Notes under the pieces: generated by a model | Told to the model about the DNA's origin: nothing | Databases searched by the model: none | Seen by the model: the letters and a program-made list of their open reading frames with translations, nothing else | Shown: one piece after another, positions 1 to 6,176 of the stretch | Numbering within the stretch: position 1 is the stretch's first letter | How the letters are laid out: every line of letters begins with the position of its first letter | Translations under genes and position numbers: made by a program | Assembly (NCBI GenBank): GCA_001796045.1 | Contig: MGLN01000072.1 | Span: forward strand, 1 to 10,640 | From: Caulobacterales bacterium RIFOXYB1_FULL_67_16 | GTDB lineage: Bacteria; Pseudomonadota; Alphaproteobacteria; Caulobacterales; Caulobacteraceae | Reading direction: 5' to 3' | Length of the DNA stretch: 10,640 bases

Positions 1-1354
1 CACGACCGCCGCGACCGCGCAGCTTGGCCTTCTTGATCAGTCCCTCGTACTGGTGCGCCAGCAGTTGGGACTGGATCTGGGCCACAGTGTCCATCGTGAC
101 CGACACGACAATCAAGATAGACGTTCCGCCGAAGTAGAGGCTGTTGCCCATCTGGGCGACCAGGAACTCGGGCAGCAGACAGACGGCGGGGATATAGGCC
201 GCGCCGATCACCGTCAGACGGGTCAGGACATAGTCCAGATATTCGGCCGTGCGCTTGCCCGGACGGATGCCTGGCAGGAAGCCGCCGTATTTCCGCAGGT
301 TCTCGGCCGTATCCTCCGGGTTGAAGGTGATCGAGGTGTAGAAGAAGCAGAAGAAGATGATCAGGGCCGCATACAGGGCCATGAACAACGGCTGGCCGTG
401 CGTCAGCTGCGACGTGACCAGCGGCAGCCAGCCCAGATAGTCGGGCAGGTCCGCATTGGCGGTCAGGCTGGCCACCGTGGTCGGCAGCATCAGCAGGGAC
501 GAGGCGAAGATCGGCGGGATGACCCCGGCCGTATTGACCTTAAGCGGCAGGAACGACCGCTCGCCGCCGGCCATCCGGTTGCCTTCCTGGCGCTTCGGAT
601 ACTGGATCAGCAGACGGCGCTGGGCCCGTTCCATGAAGACGATGAAGACCACGGTCACGACCGCCAGCACGGCGATGAACAACAGGGCGAAGGCCGACAT
701 CTGACCCTGCTGGGCCAGGCCCAGCATCCGGGCGATGGTCGACGGCAGAACCGCCACGATGCCGGCGAAGATGATCAGCGAGATGCCGTTGCCGACGCCG
801 CGCGCCGTCACCTGCTCGCCCAGCCACATCAGGAACATGGTGCCGCCCGTCAGGGTCACGACGGTCGAGACCAGGAAGAAGATCCCCGGATTGTCGACCA
901 GACCCGGCTGGGCGTTCAGACCCGCCGCGATGCCCAGCGACTGGGCCAGGGCCAGAAACACCGTCAGATAACGGGTGTACTGGTTCAGCTGCTTGCGGCC
1001 GCTCTCCCCGCCTTCCTTCTTCAGCTTCTCCCAGGGCGGATACACCGTGCCCATCAGCTGCACGATGATCGACGCCGAGATATAGGGCGCGACGTTCAGC
1101 GCGAAGATGGCCATCCGCTCGACCGCGCCGCCCGAGAACATGTTGAACATGTCCAGGATGCCGCGCTGACCCGAAGGGTCCTGGAAGAACTGCAGGAAGG
1201 CCTGCGAGTTGATGCCCGGGATCGGCACATAGGTGCCGATGCGATAAACCAGCAAGGCGCCCAGCGTGAACAGCAGGCGCTTGTGCAGCTCGGTCGCTTT
1301 CGCGAACGAGCCCATGTTCATATTGGCGGCGAGTTGTTCTGCGGCCGAAGCCAT
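1..1354 (-). CDS. secY: Preprotein translocase subunit SecY (3' end outside window)
   Basis: SecY is the channel-forming subunit of the SecYEG inner-membrane translocon, which exports unfolded preproteins with SecA and inserts membrane proteins with SRP. The first 451 residues are visible; the frame is open at the left edge in a basic tail (AKLRGRGGR), so only a few codons and the stop should be missing (E. coli SecY is 443 aa). Seen in order: TM1 with LGALLVYRIGTYVPIPGI (31-48), the plug region GILDMFNMFSGGA (65-77), signature WLGEQVTARGVGNGISLIIF (177-196), INTAGVIP-type segment VNTAGVIPPIF (273-283), and the cytosolic C5 loop FNPEDTAENLRKYGGFLPGI (344-363) followed by Arg364, the conserved SecA-interaction arginine, and PGKRTAEYLD. 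Several strongly hydrophobic segments match the usual ten TM helices. GGGGA lies six bases before the ATG. The rplO-secY order is standard. Confidence 0.97.
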   Translation of the reverse strand, partial: MASAAEQLAANMNMGSFAKATELHKRLLFTLGALLVYRIGTYVPIPGINSQAFLQFFQDPSGQRGILDMFNMFSGGAVERMAIFALNVAPYISASIIVQLMGTVYPPWEKLKKEGGESGRKQLNQYTRYLTVFLALAQSLGIAAGLNAQPGLVDNPGIFFLVSTVVTLTGGTMFLMWLGEQVTARGVGNGISLIIFAGIVAVLPSTIARMLGLAQQGQMSAFALLFIAVLAVVTVVFIVFMERAQRRLLIQYPKRQEGNRMAGGERSFLPLKVNTAGVIPPIFASSLLMLPTTVASLTANADLPDYLGWLPLVTSQLTHGQPLFMALYAALIIFFCFFYTSITFNPEDTAENLRKYGGFLPGIRPGKRTAEYLDYVLTRLTVIGAAYIPAVCLLPEFLVAQMGNSLYFGGTSILIVVSVTMDTVAQIQSQLLAHQYEGLIKKAKLRGRGGR

Positions 1355-1365
1355 TATGCGTCCCC

Positions 1366-1382
1366 ACGACTGACTGAGTCGT
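1366..1382 (-). other. Hairpin at secY translation start
   Basis: Perfect six-base inverted repeat ACGACT (1366-1371) and AGTCGT (1377-1382) with a five-base loop. It ends next to the GGGGA ribosome-binding site of secY, so folding could affect ribosome access. Short, hence only moderate support. Confidence 0.4.
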
Positions 1383-1392
1383 CAGATAGGCG

Positions 1393-1422
1393 GAAAGCGG
1401 CCCTCATGCGAGAGCCGCTTCC
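1393..1422 (-). terminator. Strong hairpin before secY, terminator-like
   Basis: On the coding strand GGAAGCGGCTCTC (1422-1410), a four-base GCAT loop, and GAGGGCCGCTTTC (1405-1393) form a 13-base-pair stem with two G-U pairs. The GC-rich stem with an A-rich left base and CTTT right base looks like an intrinsic terminator, but no T-run extends beyond the stem (CGCCTATC follows), so it may instead be an attenuator, RNA-stabilising element or part of a secY leader. Confidence 0.4.
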
Positions 1423-1429
1423 ATTGTTT

Positions 1430-1486
1430 CGTCGTCGCGGATGTCTTCAGCGCCCTGAACAGGGTTGGGGTCTAACCGCGACGACG
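1430..1486 (-). repeat. 11-bp inverted repeat downstream of rplO
   Basis: CGTCGTCGCGG (1430-1440) and its exact complement CCGCGACGACG (1476-1486) enclose 35 bases, which themselves contain the palindrome CCCTGAACAGGG (1453-1464). On the coding-strand RNA this forms a long GC-rich stem that begins six bases after the rplO stop, with a second hairpin in its loop. The outer stem is flanked on both sides by TGTTTC (1425-1430 and 1487-1492), a six-base direct repeat that may be chance. The identity of the element is unknown. Confidence 0.6.
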
Positions 1487-1492
1487 TGTTTC

Positions 1493-2086
1493 TCAGGCCT
1501 TGGAAGCGGTGCGCTTGGCGCGAGCCGAGACCTTGTTGGCGTCGCCCTTGGGCGCCTTGGGGGCCGGAGCCTTGCCCTTGGCGGCGTTGCGCTTCTCGAC
1601 GCGGGCCGCAGCCTTGGCTTCGGCTTCGATACGCTGTTCGACGACCGAACCGCCGGCGGCTTCGATGGCCTTCTTGGCGCCGGCCGTGGCCGACCAGACG
1701 ACCAGGTTCAGCTTGGCCTTGATTTCGCCGGTGCCCAGCAGACGGACGCCGTCCTTGACGCGGCGGATCACGCCGGCGGCGACCAGGGCTTCGCCCTTGA
1801 TCTCGGCCGAGGCGTCCAGCTTGCCGGCGTCGATGGCGTCCTGCAGACGCCACAGGTTCACTTCGGCCAGCTTCAGGGCGTTCGGGTTGTTGAAGCCGCG
1901 CTTGGGCATACGCATGTACAGCGGCATCTGGCCGCCTTCGAAGCCCAGCAGGCTGACGCCGGTCCGCGACTTCTGACCCTTGACGCCGCGGCCCGAGGTC
2001 TTGCCCTTGCCGGAGCCGGGGCCGCGGCCCACGCGCATGCGCTTCTTGTGCGCGCCTTCGTTGTCGCGAATTTCGTTCAGTTTCAT
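1493..2086 (-). CDS. rplO: 50S ribosomal protein L15 with long basic tail
   Basis: L15 (197 aa; E. coli 144) is an early-to-mid 50S assembly protein that threads a long N-terminal extension into 23S rRNA. The glycine/arginine-rich extension is seen: [20 protein letters not shown] at about 17-36, then [26 protein letters not shown] (47-65), and the C-terminal globular part ending [14 protein letters not shown] near residue 150. That is where E. coli L15 stops. About 46 further residues follow, almost all Ala, Lys, Arg, Glu and Pro, likely disordered. AAAGGA at 2095-2100 lies eight bases upstream of the ATG. Unlike its neighbours the gene is isolated by spacers of 141 nt before and 138 nt after, both full of inverted repeats, which suggests separate control of its expression or mRNA stability. 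Confidence 0.96.
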   Translation of the reverse strand: MKLNEIRDNEGAHKKRMRVGRGPGSGKGKTSGRGVKGQKSRTGVSLLGFEGGQMPLYMRMPKRGFNNPNALKLAEVNLWRLQDAIDAGKLDASAEIKGEALVAAGVIRRVKDGVRLLGTGEIKAKLNLVVWSATAGAKKAIEAAGGSVVEQRIEAEAKAAARVEKRNAAKGKAPAPKAPKGDANKVSARAKRTASKA

Positions 2087-2113
2087 GTGCCTGATCCTTT
2101 CGGGTGCTAGCGC

Positions 2114-2128
2114 CCGGACACAGTCCGG
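2114..2128 (-). other. Hairpin in rplO leader
   Basis: Perfect inverted repeat CCGGAC (2114-2119), three-base loop, GTCCGG (2123-2128), lying 13 bases ahead of the rplO ribosome-binding site (AAAGGA, 2100-2095) on the coding strand. It could modulate rplO translation or be part of a larger fold; no known ribosomal leader family is recognised. Confidence 0.4.
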
Positions 2129-2138
2129 ACTCGGCTGT

Positions 2139-2168
2139 AAAAATTGAAGGGCCGCTCATAGGCGACCC
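2139..2168 (-). terminator. Candidate intrinsic terminator after rpmD
   Basis: On the coding strand a seven-base-pair GC-rich stem (GGGTCGC at 2168-2162 with GCGGCCC at 2155-2149, one G-U pair) closes a six-base loop and is followed by TTCAATTTTT (2148-2139). This is the layout of a Rho-independent terminator, although the T-run is interrupted by CAA. Since essential genes (rplO, secY) lie downstream, it would have to be partial, or be bypassed by a promoter after it. Confidence 0.45.
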
Positions 2169-2183
2169 CTGACGCATAAGCAA
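2155..2183 (-). promoter_or_regulatory. Weak candidate promoter for rplO
   Basis: On the coding strand TTGCTT (2183-2178) and TATGAG (2160-2155) are separated by exactly 17 bases. Each matches the general sigma-70 hexamers only in part (3/6 and 4/6), and the -10 overlaps the terminator-like stem. Transcription would begin near 2148, about 60 bases before the rplO ATG. Listed because a promoter here would explain the long spacer; the sequence match alone is weak. Confidence 0.2.
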
Positions 2184-2189
2184 GATGCG
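2173..2189 (-). other. Small hairpin in rpmD-rplO spacer
   Basis: Perfect five-base inverted repeat CGCAT (2173-2177) and ATGCG (2185-2189) with a seven-base loop. It is short enough to arise by chance; it is listed because it is stacked between two stronger hairpins and the candidate -35 sequence lies in its loop. Confidence 0.35.
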
Positions 2190-2191
2190 AA

Positions 2192-2222
2192 ACGCCCTCC
2201 CCCGGGATCCGGGAGAGGGCGT
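2192..2222 (-). repeat. GC-rich inverted repeat just after rpmD
   Basis: A near-perfect inverted repeat centred at 2207 with arms of 14 bases (ACGCCCTC at 2192-2199 pairs with GAGGGCGT at 2215-2222 on the plus strand). On the coding-strand RNA the single mismatch becomes a G-U pair, and the loop is three bases. It starts five bases after the rpmD stop. It could act as a terminator stem or an exonuclease barrier, but only a GTTT follows it, so a classical U-tract is missing. The CCTCTCCC/GGGAGAGG style resembles dispersed palindromic repeats seen in other high-GC proteobacteria (inference). Confidence 0.6.
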
Positions 2223-2227
2223 AAGGC

Positions 2228-2416
2228 TTACTTCTCGACCACTTCCACCAGGTGGTGGACCTTGGCGATCATGCCGCGAACCGAAGGCGTGTCCTCCAGG
2301 GTCGCTTCGCGGCCCATGCGGTTCAGGCCCAGGCCCACCAGGGTGGCGCGCTGGTCGTTCTTGCGACGGATCGGCGAACCGATCTGCTTGACGGTGACGG
2401 TCTTCTTCTCGGCCAT
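2228..2416 (-). CDS. rpmD: 50S ribosomal protein L30
   Basis: L30 (62 aa) is a small 23S rRNA-binding protein of the beta-alpha-beta-alpha-beta type. It begins [19 protein letters not shown], continues [20 protein letters not shown], and ends [17 protein letters not shown], all characteristic. A GGAG lies nine bases before the ATG, inside the end of rpsE. This gene ends the tightly packed part of the cluster; after its TAA stop comes a 141-nt structured spacer before rplO. Confidence 0.96.
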   Translation of the reverse strand: MAEKKTVTVKQIGSPIRRKNDQRATLVGLGLNRMGREATLEDTPSVRGMIAKVHHLVEVVEK

Positions 2417-2419
2417 GAC

Positions 2420-3022
2420 TTAGGACTCCACGGCTTCCGGCGCCGAGGCGCCGTCGTTGCGGCGGCCCATCAGGTCAGCGACCTTCTTGCCACGCTTGGA
2501 AGCGACCTGACGCGGCGACGACTGGACCTTGAGGGCTTCGAACGTCGCACGGATCATGTTGTAAGGGTTCGACGAACCGGTCGACTTGCCCACGACGTCC
2601 TGAACGCCGAGGGTTTCGAGGACCGCACGCATCGGACCGCCCGCGATGACGCCGGTTCCGGGAGGGGCCGCGCGCATCATGATCTTGCCGGCGCCCCAAC
2701 GGCCGTTGCCGTCGTGGTGCAGGGTGCGGTTCTCGCGCAGAGGCACGCGGATCATCGTCTTCTTGGCTTCTTCGGTCGCCTTGCGGATGGCTTCCGGCAC
2801 TTCACGCGCCTTGCCGTGACCGAAGCCGACGCGACCCTTGCCGTCGCCGACGACCATCAGGGCGGCGAAGCTGAAGCGACGGCCACCCTTCACGGTGGCG
2901 GCGACGCGGTTGATGTGCACCAGCTTCTCGATGATGTCGCTTTCCGGGGCCTCGGCGGCGGCGGGAGCGTTGCGGTCGCGGCGATTACGATCGCCGCCGC
3001 CGCGTTGGGGTTGTTGCGCCAT
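2420..3022 (-). CDS. rpsE: 30S ribosomal protein S5
   Basis: S5 (200 aa; E. coli 167) acts in decoding accuracy and, with S3 and S4, in mRNA entry. An N-terminal extension of about 25 residues rich in Arg, Gly, Gln, Ala and Pro precedes the canonical start of the fold. The double-stranded-RNA-binding-like domain is at about 30-95, with the [20 protein letters not shown] loop that lines the spectinomycin pocket and [20 protein letters not shown]. The second domain has [20 protein letters not shown] and [19 protein letters not shown] short acidic tail (APEAVES) ends it. TAAGGGA eight bases upstream overlaps the end of rplR. Gap to rpmD is 3 nt. Confidence 0.97.
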   Translation of the reverse strand: MAQQPQRGGGDRNRRDRNAPAAAEAPESDIIEKLVHINRVAATVKGGRRFSFAALMVVGDGKGRVGFGHGKAREVPEAIRKATEEAKKTMIRVPLRENRTLHHDGNGRWGAGKIMMRAAPPGTGVIAGGPMRAVLETLGVQDVVGKSTGSSNPYNMIRATFEALKVQSSPRQVASKRGKKVADLMGRRNDGASAPEAVES

Positions 3023-3034
3023 CTGTCGCGTCCC

Positions 3035-3391
3035 TTAGAAGTTCAGGCCGGCTTCACGCGCGGCTTCCGCCAGCGCCTTCACCCGTCCGTGATAGATGTA
3101 CTCGCCCCGGTCGAAGACGACGTCCTTGACGCCCTTCTCGATGGCGCGCTCGGCGATCAGCTTGCCGATGGCCGTAGCCGCGGCGATGTCCGAACCCTTG
3201 GAGCCCTTGCCGCCCTCCAGCGACGAGGCGGCCACGACCGTCACGCCCTTGGCGTCGTCGATGATCTGGGCCGAGATGTTCTTGTCCGAACGATAGACCG
3301 ACAGACGCAGGCGACCGTTGGCGACAGCCTTCAGGCGACGGCGAGTGCGCTCGGCGCGGCGCTTGGCTTGTTGTCGAAGAGAAAGAGCCAT
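3035..3391 (-). CDS. rplR: 50S ribosomal protein L18
   Basis: L18 (118 aa) binds 5S rRNA and attaches it to the 50S subunit together with L5. The N-terminus is strongly basic ([20 protein letters not shown]), followed by [20 protein letters not shown], then [28 protein letters not shown] and the family-defining C-terminus [20 protein letters not shown] ending AREAGLNF. Length and order are normal. The ATG follows the rplF stop by 3 nt with only a poor GAAGAAG ribosome-binding site; the rpsE ATG follows 12 nt after its stop. Confidence 0.97.
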   Translation of the reverse strand: MALSLRQQAKRRAERTRRRLKAVANGRLRLSVYRSDKNISAQIIDDAKGVTVVAASSLEGGKGSKGSDIAAATAIGKLIAERAIEKGVKDVVFDRGEYIYHGRVKALAEAAREAGLNF

Positions 3392-3394
3392 GAC

Positions 3395-3928
3395 TTACTT
3401 CTTCTTGCCTTCCTTGCGACGCACGGTCTCGCCGGCGTAACGGACGCCCTTGCCCTTGTAGGGCTCCGGCGGACGCAGCTTGCGGATGACCGCGGCGATC
3501 TGACCGACGGCTTGCTTGTCCGCGCCCAGGATCTTGATCTCGGTCTGCTTCGGAACCGCGAAGCTGACGCCGGCCGGCGGATCGATGTCGACTTCATGCG
3601 AGAAGCCGAGTTGCAGCGACAGGGCATTGCCCTTCATCGCGGCGCGGTAACCCACGCCGACCAGCTCCAGCGACTTCTCGAAGCCGGTGGTGACGCCGGT
3701 GACCATGTTGTCGACCAGGGTGCGCGACAGACCCCACATGGCGCGACCGCGCTGGGTGTCGGTCCGCAGACCCAGCGACAGCTCGTCGCCTTCGTGCTTG
3801 ACTTCGATTTCTTCGGCGACAGTCCAGGAGCGTTCGCCCTTCGGACCCTTCACCGAGACGGTCTGGCCGTCGAGCGTGACCGTCACGCCCTTCGGCACTG
3901 CGATGGTTTTCTTGCCAATACGGGACAT
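3395..3928 (-). CDS. rplF: 50S ribosomal protein L6
   Basis: L6 (177 aa, normal length) has two similar RNA-binding domains and lies near the sarcin-ricin loop, the GTPase centre. It starts [15 protein letters not shown], has VSVKGPKGE in domain 1, the linker [20 protein letters not shown] and GVGYRAA, and the C-terminal family signature [17 protein letters not shown] at 151-167. The start at 3928 gives the usual N-terminus; an in-frame ATG at 3964 would add 12 residues and overlap rpsH by 35 nt with no family support. The Shine-Dalgarno is weak, which fits coupling to rpsH one base upstream. Gap to rplR is 3 nt. Confidence 0.97.
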   Translation of the reverse strand: MSRIGKKTIAVPKGVTVTLDGQTVSVKGPKGERSWTVAEEIEVKHEGDELSLGLRTDTQRGRAMWGLSRTLVDNMVTGVTTGFEKSLELVGVGYRAAMKGNALSLQLGFSHEVDIDPPAGVSFAVPKQTEIKILGADKQAVGQIAAVIRKLRPPEPYKGKGVRYAGETVRRKEGKKK

Positions 3929-3929
3929 A

Positions 3930-4328
3930 TCAGTAGACCCTGCAGAGGACTTCGCCGCCGACATTGGCGTCGCGAGCGGCGGCGTCGGACATGACGCCCT
4001 TCGAAGTCGAGAGGATCGAGATGCCGAGGCCGTTCTTGACGGGCTTCAGATCGCCGATCGCGGAGTAGACGCGGCGGCCCGGCTTGGACACGCGCGCGAT
4101 CTCGGCGATGACGGGCTGACCGTCGAAGTACTTCAGCTCGATCTCGAACTGCGGAAACTCACCCGGGTTCTGAACCAGGTTGTAGCCGCGGATGTAGCCC
4201 TCGTCCTGCAGCACGTCGAGGACGCGCTGGCGCAGACGGGAAGCCGGGGTCAGCACCTTGGAACGCTTGCGGGTCGCCGCGTTCTTGATGCGAGCGATCA
4301 TGTCGCTCAGGGGATCGTTGATCATCAT
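3930..4328 (-). CDS. rpsH: 30S ribosomal protein S8
   Basis: S8 (132 aa) is a primary binder of the 16S central domain and, in E. coli, the repressor of the spc operon. Seen are the N-terminal [14 protein letters not shown], the domain I segment [26 protein letters not shown] and the rRNA-binding signature [16 protein letters not shown] ending in GGEVLCRVY. Two adjacent ATG codons lie at 4328 and 4325; the first is nine bases from AAGGGGAG and was chosen, the second would give a protein one residue shorter. The TGA stop is followed by one base and then the rplF ATG. Confidence 0.97.
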   Translation of the reverse strand: MMINDPLSDMIARIKNAATRKRSKVLTPASRLRQRVLDVLQDEGYIRGYNLVQNPGEFPQFEIELKYFDGQPVIAEIARVSKPGRRVYSAIGDLKPVKNGLGISILSTSKGVMSDAAARDANVGGEVLCRVY

Positions 4329-4337
4329 GTCTCTTCG

Positions 4338-4345
4338 CTCCCCTT
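4338..4345 (-). promoter_or_regulatory. Ribosome-binding site that fixes the rpsH start
   Basis: AAGGGGAG on the coding strand, overlapping the rpsN TAA stop and nine bases before the first of two adjacent ATG codons, favouring 4328 over 4325 as the S8 start. Confidence 0.6.
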
Positions 4346-4649
4346 ACCAGCTGGACTTGGTCAGGCCCGGGATCTGACCCAGGTTGCCAAGCTCACGCAG
4401 CGCGATCCGGCTCATCTTGAGCTTGCGGTAGAACGCACGCGGACGACCGGTCACTTCGCAACGGTTGCGAATACGGGTCGGCGCGGAGTTGCGCGGCAGT
4501 TCAGCCAACTTCAGGCGCGCGGCGAAGCGCTCCTCAAGCGGCAGGTTTTCGTCGTTGGCGGTCGCCTTCAGGGCGGCCCGCTTCGCGGCATACTTCGCAA
4601 CCAGGGCCTTGACGGCTTCGTTGCGGTTTACGGCGCTCTTTTTAGCCAT
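4344..4649 (-). CDS. rpsN: 30S ribosomal protein S14, zinc-free type
   Basis: S14 (101 aa) binds the 30S head next to S3, S10 and S19. The sequence starts [20 protein letters not shown] and has [20 protein letters not shown], then [20 protein letters not shown] and PGLTKSSW. Only one cysteine is present, so the paired CxxC zinc ligands of the short S14 type are absent and the protein belongs to the long, zinc-independent class, like E. coli S14. A strong purine-rich ribosome-binding site (GGGAAGGGAAG) lies in the 19 nt between rplE and the ATG. Confidence 0.97.
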   Translation of the reverse strand: MAKKSAVNRNEAVKALVAKYAAKRAALKATANDENLPLEERFAARLKLAELPRNSAPTRIRNRCEVTGRPRAFYRKLKMSRIALRELGNLGQIPGLTKSSW

Positions 4650-4668
4650 TGTGCTCTTCCCTTCCCGC

Positions 4669-5229
4669 TCAGTTCTTCAAGAACGGGAACTTGAACTCGG
4701 TGAGGAGAGCCTTGGCTTCCTCATCGGTCTTGGCCGTGGTGCAGACGACAATGTCCATGCCCCACATCTGGTCGATCTGGTCGTAATTGATTTCCGGGAA
4801 CACGATGTGTTCCTTCAGACCGGTGGCGTAGTTGCCGCGACCGTCGAAGGACGTGCCCTTCAGACCGCGGAAGTCCTTCACGCGCGGAAGCGCGATCGTG
4901 ATGAAACGGTCCAGGAACTCGTACATCTGGTCGCCGCGCAGGGTGACCTTGCCGCCGATGACCATGCCTTCGCGCAGCTTGAAGCCGGCGATGGAGTTAC
5001 GGGCCTTGGTGGCGACGGCCTTCTGACCGGCGATGGCCGTCAGATCCTTGAGGGCCGCATTGGCCTTCTTGGAGTCGGCGACGGCTTCGCCGATGCCCAT
5101 GTTCAGGACGATCTTGTCCAGCTTGGGCACCTGCATCTCGTTCGTATAGCCGAACTTGGCCTTCATCTCCGCACGGATGCGGCTCTGATACTCGGCCTTG
5201 AGGCGGGGAGTGTATTTCTCGGTAGCCAT
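4669..5229 (-). CDS. rplE: 50S ribosomal protein L5
   Basis: L5 (186 aa) binds 5S rRNA with L18 and L25 and contacts the 30S head (bridge B1b) and P-site tRNA. Family motifs seen include [75 protein letters not shown] and [20 protein letters not shown]. The start ATG overlaps the rplX stop (TGATG), with GGGAGA upstream inside rplX. In E. coli the repressor site for S8 lies at the rplX-rplE junction; here the two genes overlap and I cannot identify a convincing S8 target. The 19 nt after the stop hold the rpsN ribosome-binding site. Confidence 0.97.
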   Translation of the reverse strand: MATEKYTPRLKAEYQSRIRAEMKAKFGYTNEMQVPKLDKIVLNMGIGEAVADSKKANAALKDLTAIAGQKAVATKARNSIAGFKLREGMVIGGKVTLRGDQMYEFLDRFITIALPRVKDFRGLKGTSFDGRGNYATGLKEHIVFPEINYDQIDQMWGMDIVVCTTAKTDEEAKALLTEFKFPFLKN

Positions 5230-5537
5230 CAGATGACGTCTCCCGTCGTCTTGGCGAAGCGGACCTTCTTGTCCCCTTCGGTCCGGAAGCCGACGCGGGT
5301 CGCCTTGCCGTTGGCGTCGGCGATCGCGACGTTCGACAGGTGAAGCGAGGCTTCCTTGTTCTTGATGCCGCCCTGCGGGTCAGCCTGGCTCGGACGCGTG
5401 TGGCGCTGAACCATGTTGACGCCTTCAACGACGACGCGATTTTCGGAGGGCAGGACCTTCAGCACGGCGCCCGTGCGGCCCTTGTCCTTGCCGGTGAGGA
5501 CGACGACGCGGTCGCCCTTCTTGATCTTGGCGGCCAT
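5229..5537 (-). CDS. rplX: 50S ribosomal protein L24
   Basis: L24 (102 aa) is an assembly initiator that binds the 5' region of 23S rRNA. The N-terminal KOW motif is clear: [20 protein letters not shown], followed by [20 protein letters not shown] and the conserved [18 protein letters not shown] segment, and [15 protein letters not shown] near the end. It has the best ribosome-binding site of the cluster (GGAGGT at 5547-5552, nine bases upstream of the ATG). The stop overlaps the rplE start as TGATG. Confidence 0.97.
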   Translation of the reverse strand: MAAKIKKGDRVVVLTGKDKGRTGAVLKVLPSENRVVVEGVNMVQRHTRPSQADPQGGIKNKEASLHLSNVAIADANGKATRVGFRTEGDKKVRFAKTTGDVI

Positions 5538-5539
5538 GG

Positions 5540-5908
5540 TTACAGGACCTCCGGAGCCAGCGAGATGATCTTCATGTGGTTCTTGGCGCGCAGTTCGCGG
5601 GGAACCGGGCCGAAGATCCGCGTGCCGACAGGCTCGTTCTGCTTGTTGACGATGACGGCGGCCGACTTGTCAAAGCGGATGACCGAGCCGTCCTTGCGTT
5701 GGATGTCCTTGGCGGTGCGCACGACGATGGCGCGCACGACGTCGCCCTTCTTCACGCGGCCGCGCGGAATGGCTTCCTTCACGGAGGCGACGATAGTGTC
5801 GCCGATCGAGGCGTAGCGGCGCTTGGAGCCGCCCAACACCTTGATGCACATGACCCGGCGGGCGCCCGAATTATCGGCCACTTCCAGGTTAGTTTGCATC
5901 TGGATCAT
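5540..5908 (-). CDS. rplN: 50S ribosomal protein L14
   Basis: L14 (122 aa, standard length) is a five-stranded barrel protein at the subunit interface; it contacts 16S helix 44 (bridge B8) and is the binding site of the silencing factor RsfS. Recognisable segments are [20 protein letters not shown] at the N-terminus, [20 protein letters not shown], the [13 protein letters not shown] strand, [15 protein letters not shown] and [10 protein letters not shown] near the C-terminus. The AAGGA at 5918-5922 is nine bases from the ATG and lies in the loop of a small inverted repeat. First gene of the classical spc operon; 2 nt to rplX. Confidence 0.97.
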   Translation of the reverse strand: MIQMQTNLEVADNSGARRVMCIKVLGGSKRRYASIGDTIVASVKEAIPRGRVKKGDVVRAIVVRTAKDIQRKDGSVIRFDKSAAVIVNKQNEPVGTRIFGPVPRELRAKNHMKIISLAPEVL

Positions 5909-5911
5909 AAG

Positions 5912-5927
5912 ATCAGATCCTTCTGAT
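5912..5927 (-). promoter_or_regulatory. Hairpin presenting the rplN ribosome-binding site
   Basis: ATCAG (5912-5916) and CTGAT (5923-5927) form a five-base inverted repeat across the rpsQ-rplN junction. On the coding strand the six-base loop is AAGGAT, the rplN Shine-Dalgarno. The stem also includes the first base of the rpsQ TAA stop, so a ribosome finishing rpsQ would open it. Short stem, so chance is possible. Confidence 0.35.
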
Positions 5928-6169
5928 TACGAGGCGGAGGCGTTGGAAAGGACTTCCCAGCGCTTCAACTTGGACTTGGGGGCGCACTCGACGATGCGAG
6001 CGACGTCGCCGACTTTGAGCGCGTTGGCTTCGTCGTGGGCGTGGTACTTCTTGGACGACCGGACGGTCTTCTTCAGAAGCGGGTGCAGCAGGGTGCGCTC
6101 CACCTTCACGACGACGGTCTTGTCGCCCTTGTCGGACACGACCACGCCTTCAAGAATTCGCTTGGGCAT
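5927..6169 (-). CDS. rpsQ: 30S ribosomal protein S17
   Basis: S17 (80 aa) is an OB-fold primary binder of the 16S rRNA 5' domain. It begins [20 protein letters not shown], followed by [25 protein letters not shown], the family signature region, and [19 protein letters not shown]. The start is set at 6169 because that gives the standard N-terminus and has an AAGGA Shine-Dalgarno seven bases upstream. An ATG in the same frame at 6244 would add 25 residues unlike any S17 and would overlap rpmC by 65 nt. This is the last gene of the classical S10 operon; the next gene, rplN, is only 18 nt away. Confidence 0.96.
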   Translation of the reverse strand: MPKRILEGVVVSDKGDKTVVVKVERTLLHPLLKKTVRSSKKYHAHDEANALKVGDVARIVECAPKSKLKRWEVLSNASAS

Positions 6170-6176
6170 ATTCGTT

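Larger units (their letters stand above)
1355..1492 (-). other. Structured spacer between rplO and secY
   Basis: This 138-nt gap contains no plausible protein gene. On the coding strand it holds three successive inverted repeats: an 11-base-pair stem enclosing a smaller palindrome, a 13-base-pair hairpin, and a six-base-pair hairpin directly ahead of the secY ribosome-binding site (GGGGA, 1365-1361). No convincing promoter hexamers were found. The density of structure suggests a functional RNA leader, processing site or attenuator. Confidence 0.75.
2087..2227 (-). other. Structured spacer between rpmD and rplO
   Basis: This 141-nt gap holds no plausible gene. Read on the coding strand it contains, in order, a very GC-rich hairpin, a small five-base-pair hairpin, a hairpin followed by a T-rich run, and a six-base-pair hairpin close to the rplO ribosome-binding site. 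The gap is over seven times longer than any junction upstream of it in the cluster. It may hold a partial terminator, an RNA processing site, or a regulatory leader for rplO. Confidence 0.75.

Noticed and set aside
1404..1424. Six-codon reading frame (MEAALA) within the secY leader hairpin, possible leader peptide
   Set aside because: No ribosome-binding site precedes it, it lacks an arrest-like sequence, and its ATG-to-stop distance is easily chance.
53..2110. Very long open frame on the plus strand (about 685 codons)
   Set aside because: It runs antisense to secY, rplO and the spacers, has a Gln/Asp/Arg/His-rich composition typical of antisense frames in high-GC DNA, and matches no family I know.
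3929..3964. Longer L6 start adding 12 residues
   Set aside because: The added residues are not found at the start of L6, and it would overlap rpsH by 35 nt; MSRIGKK at 3928 is the family N-terminus.
2252..3994. Long plus-strand open frame opposite rpmD to rplF
   Set aside because: Antisense shadow of five certain ribosomal-protein genes; no domain, and its length follows from GC-rich third positions.
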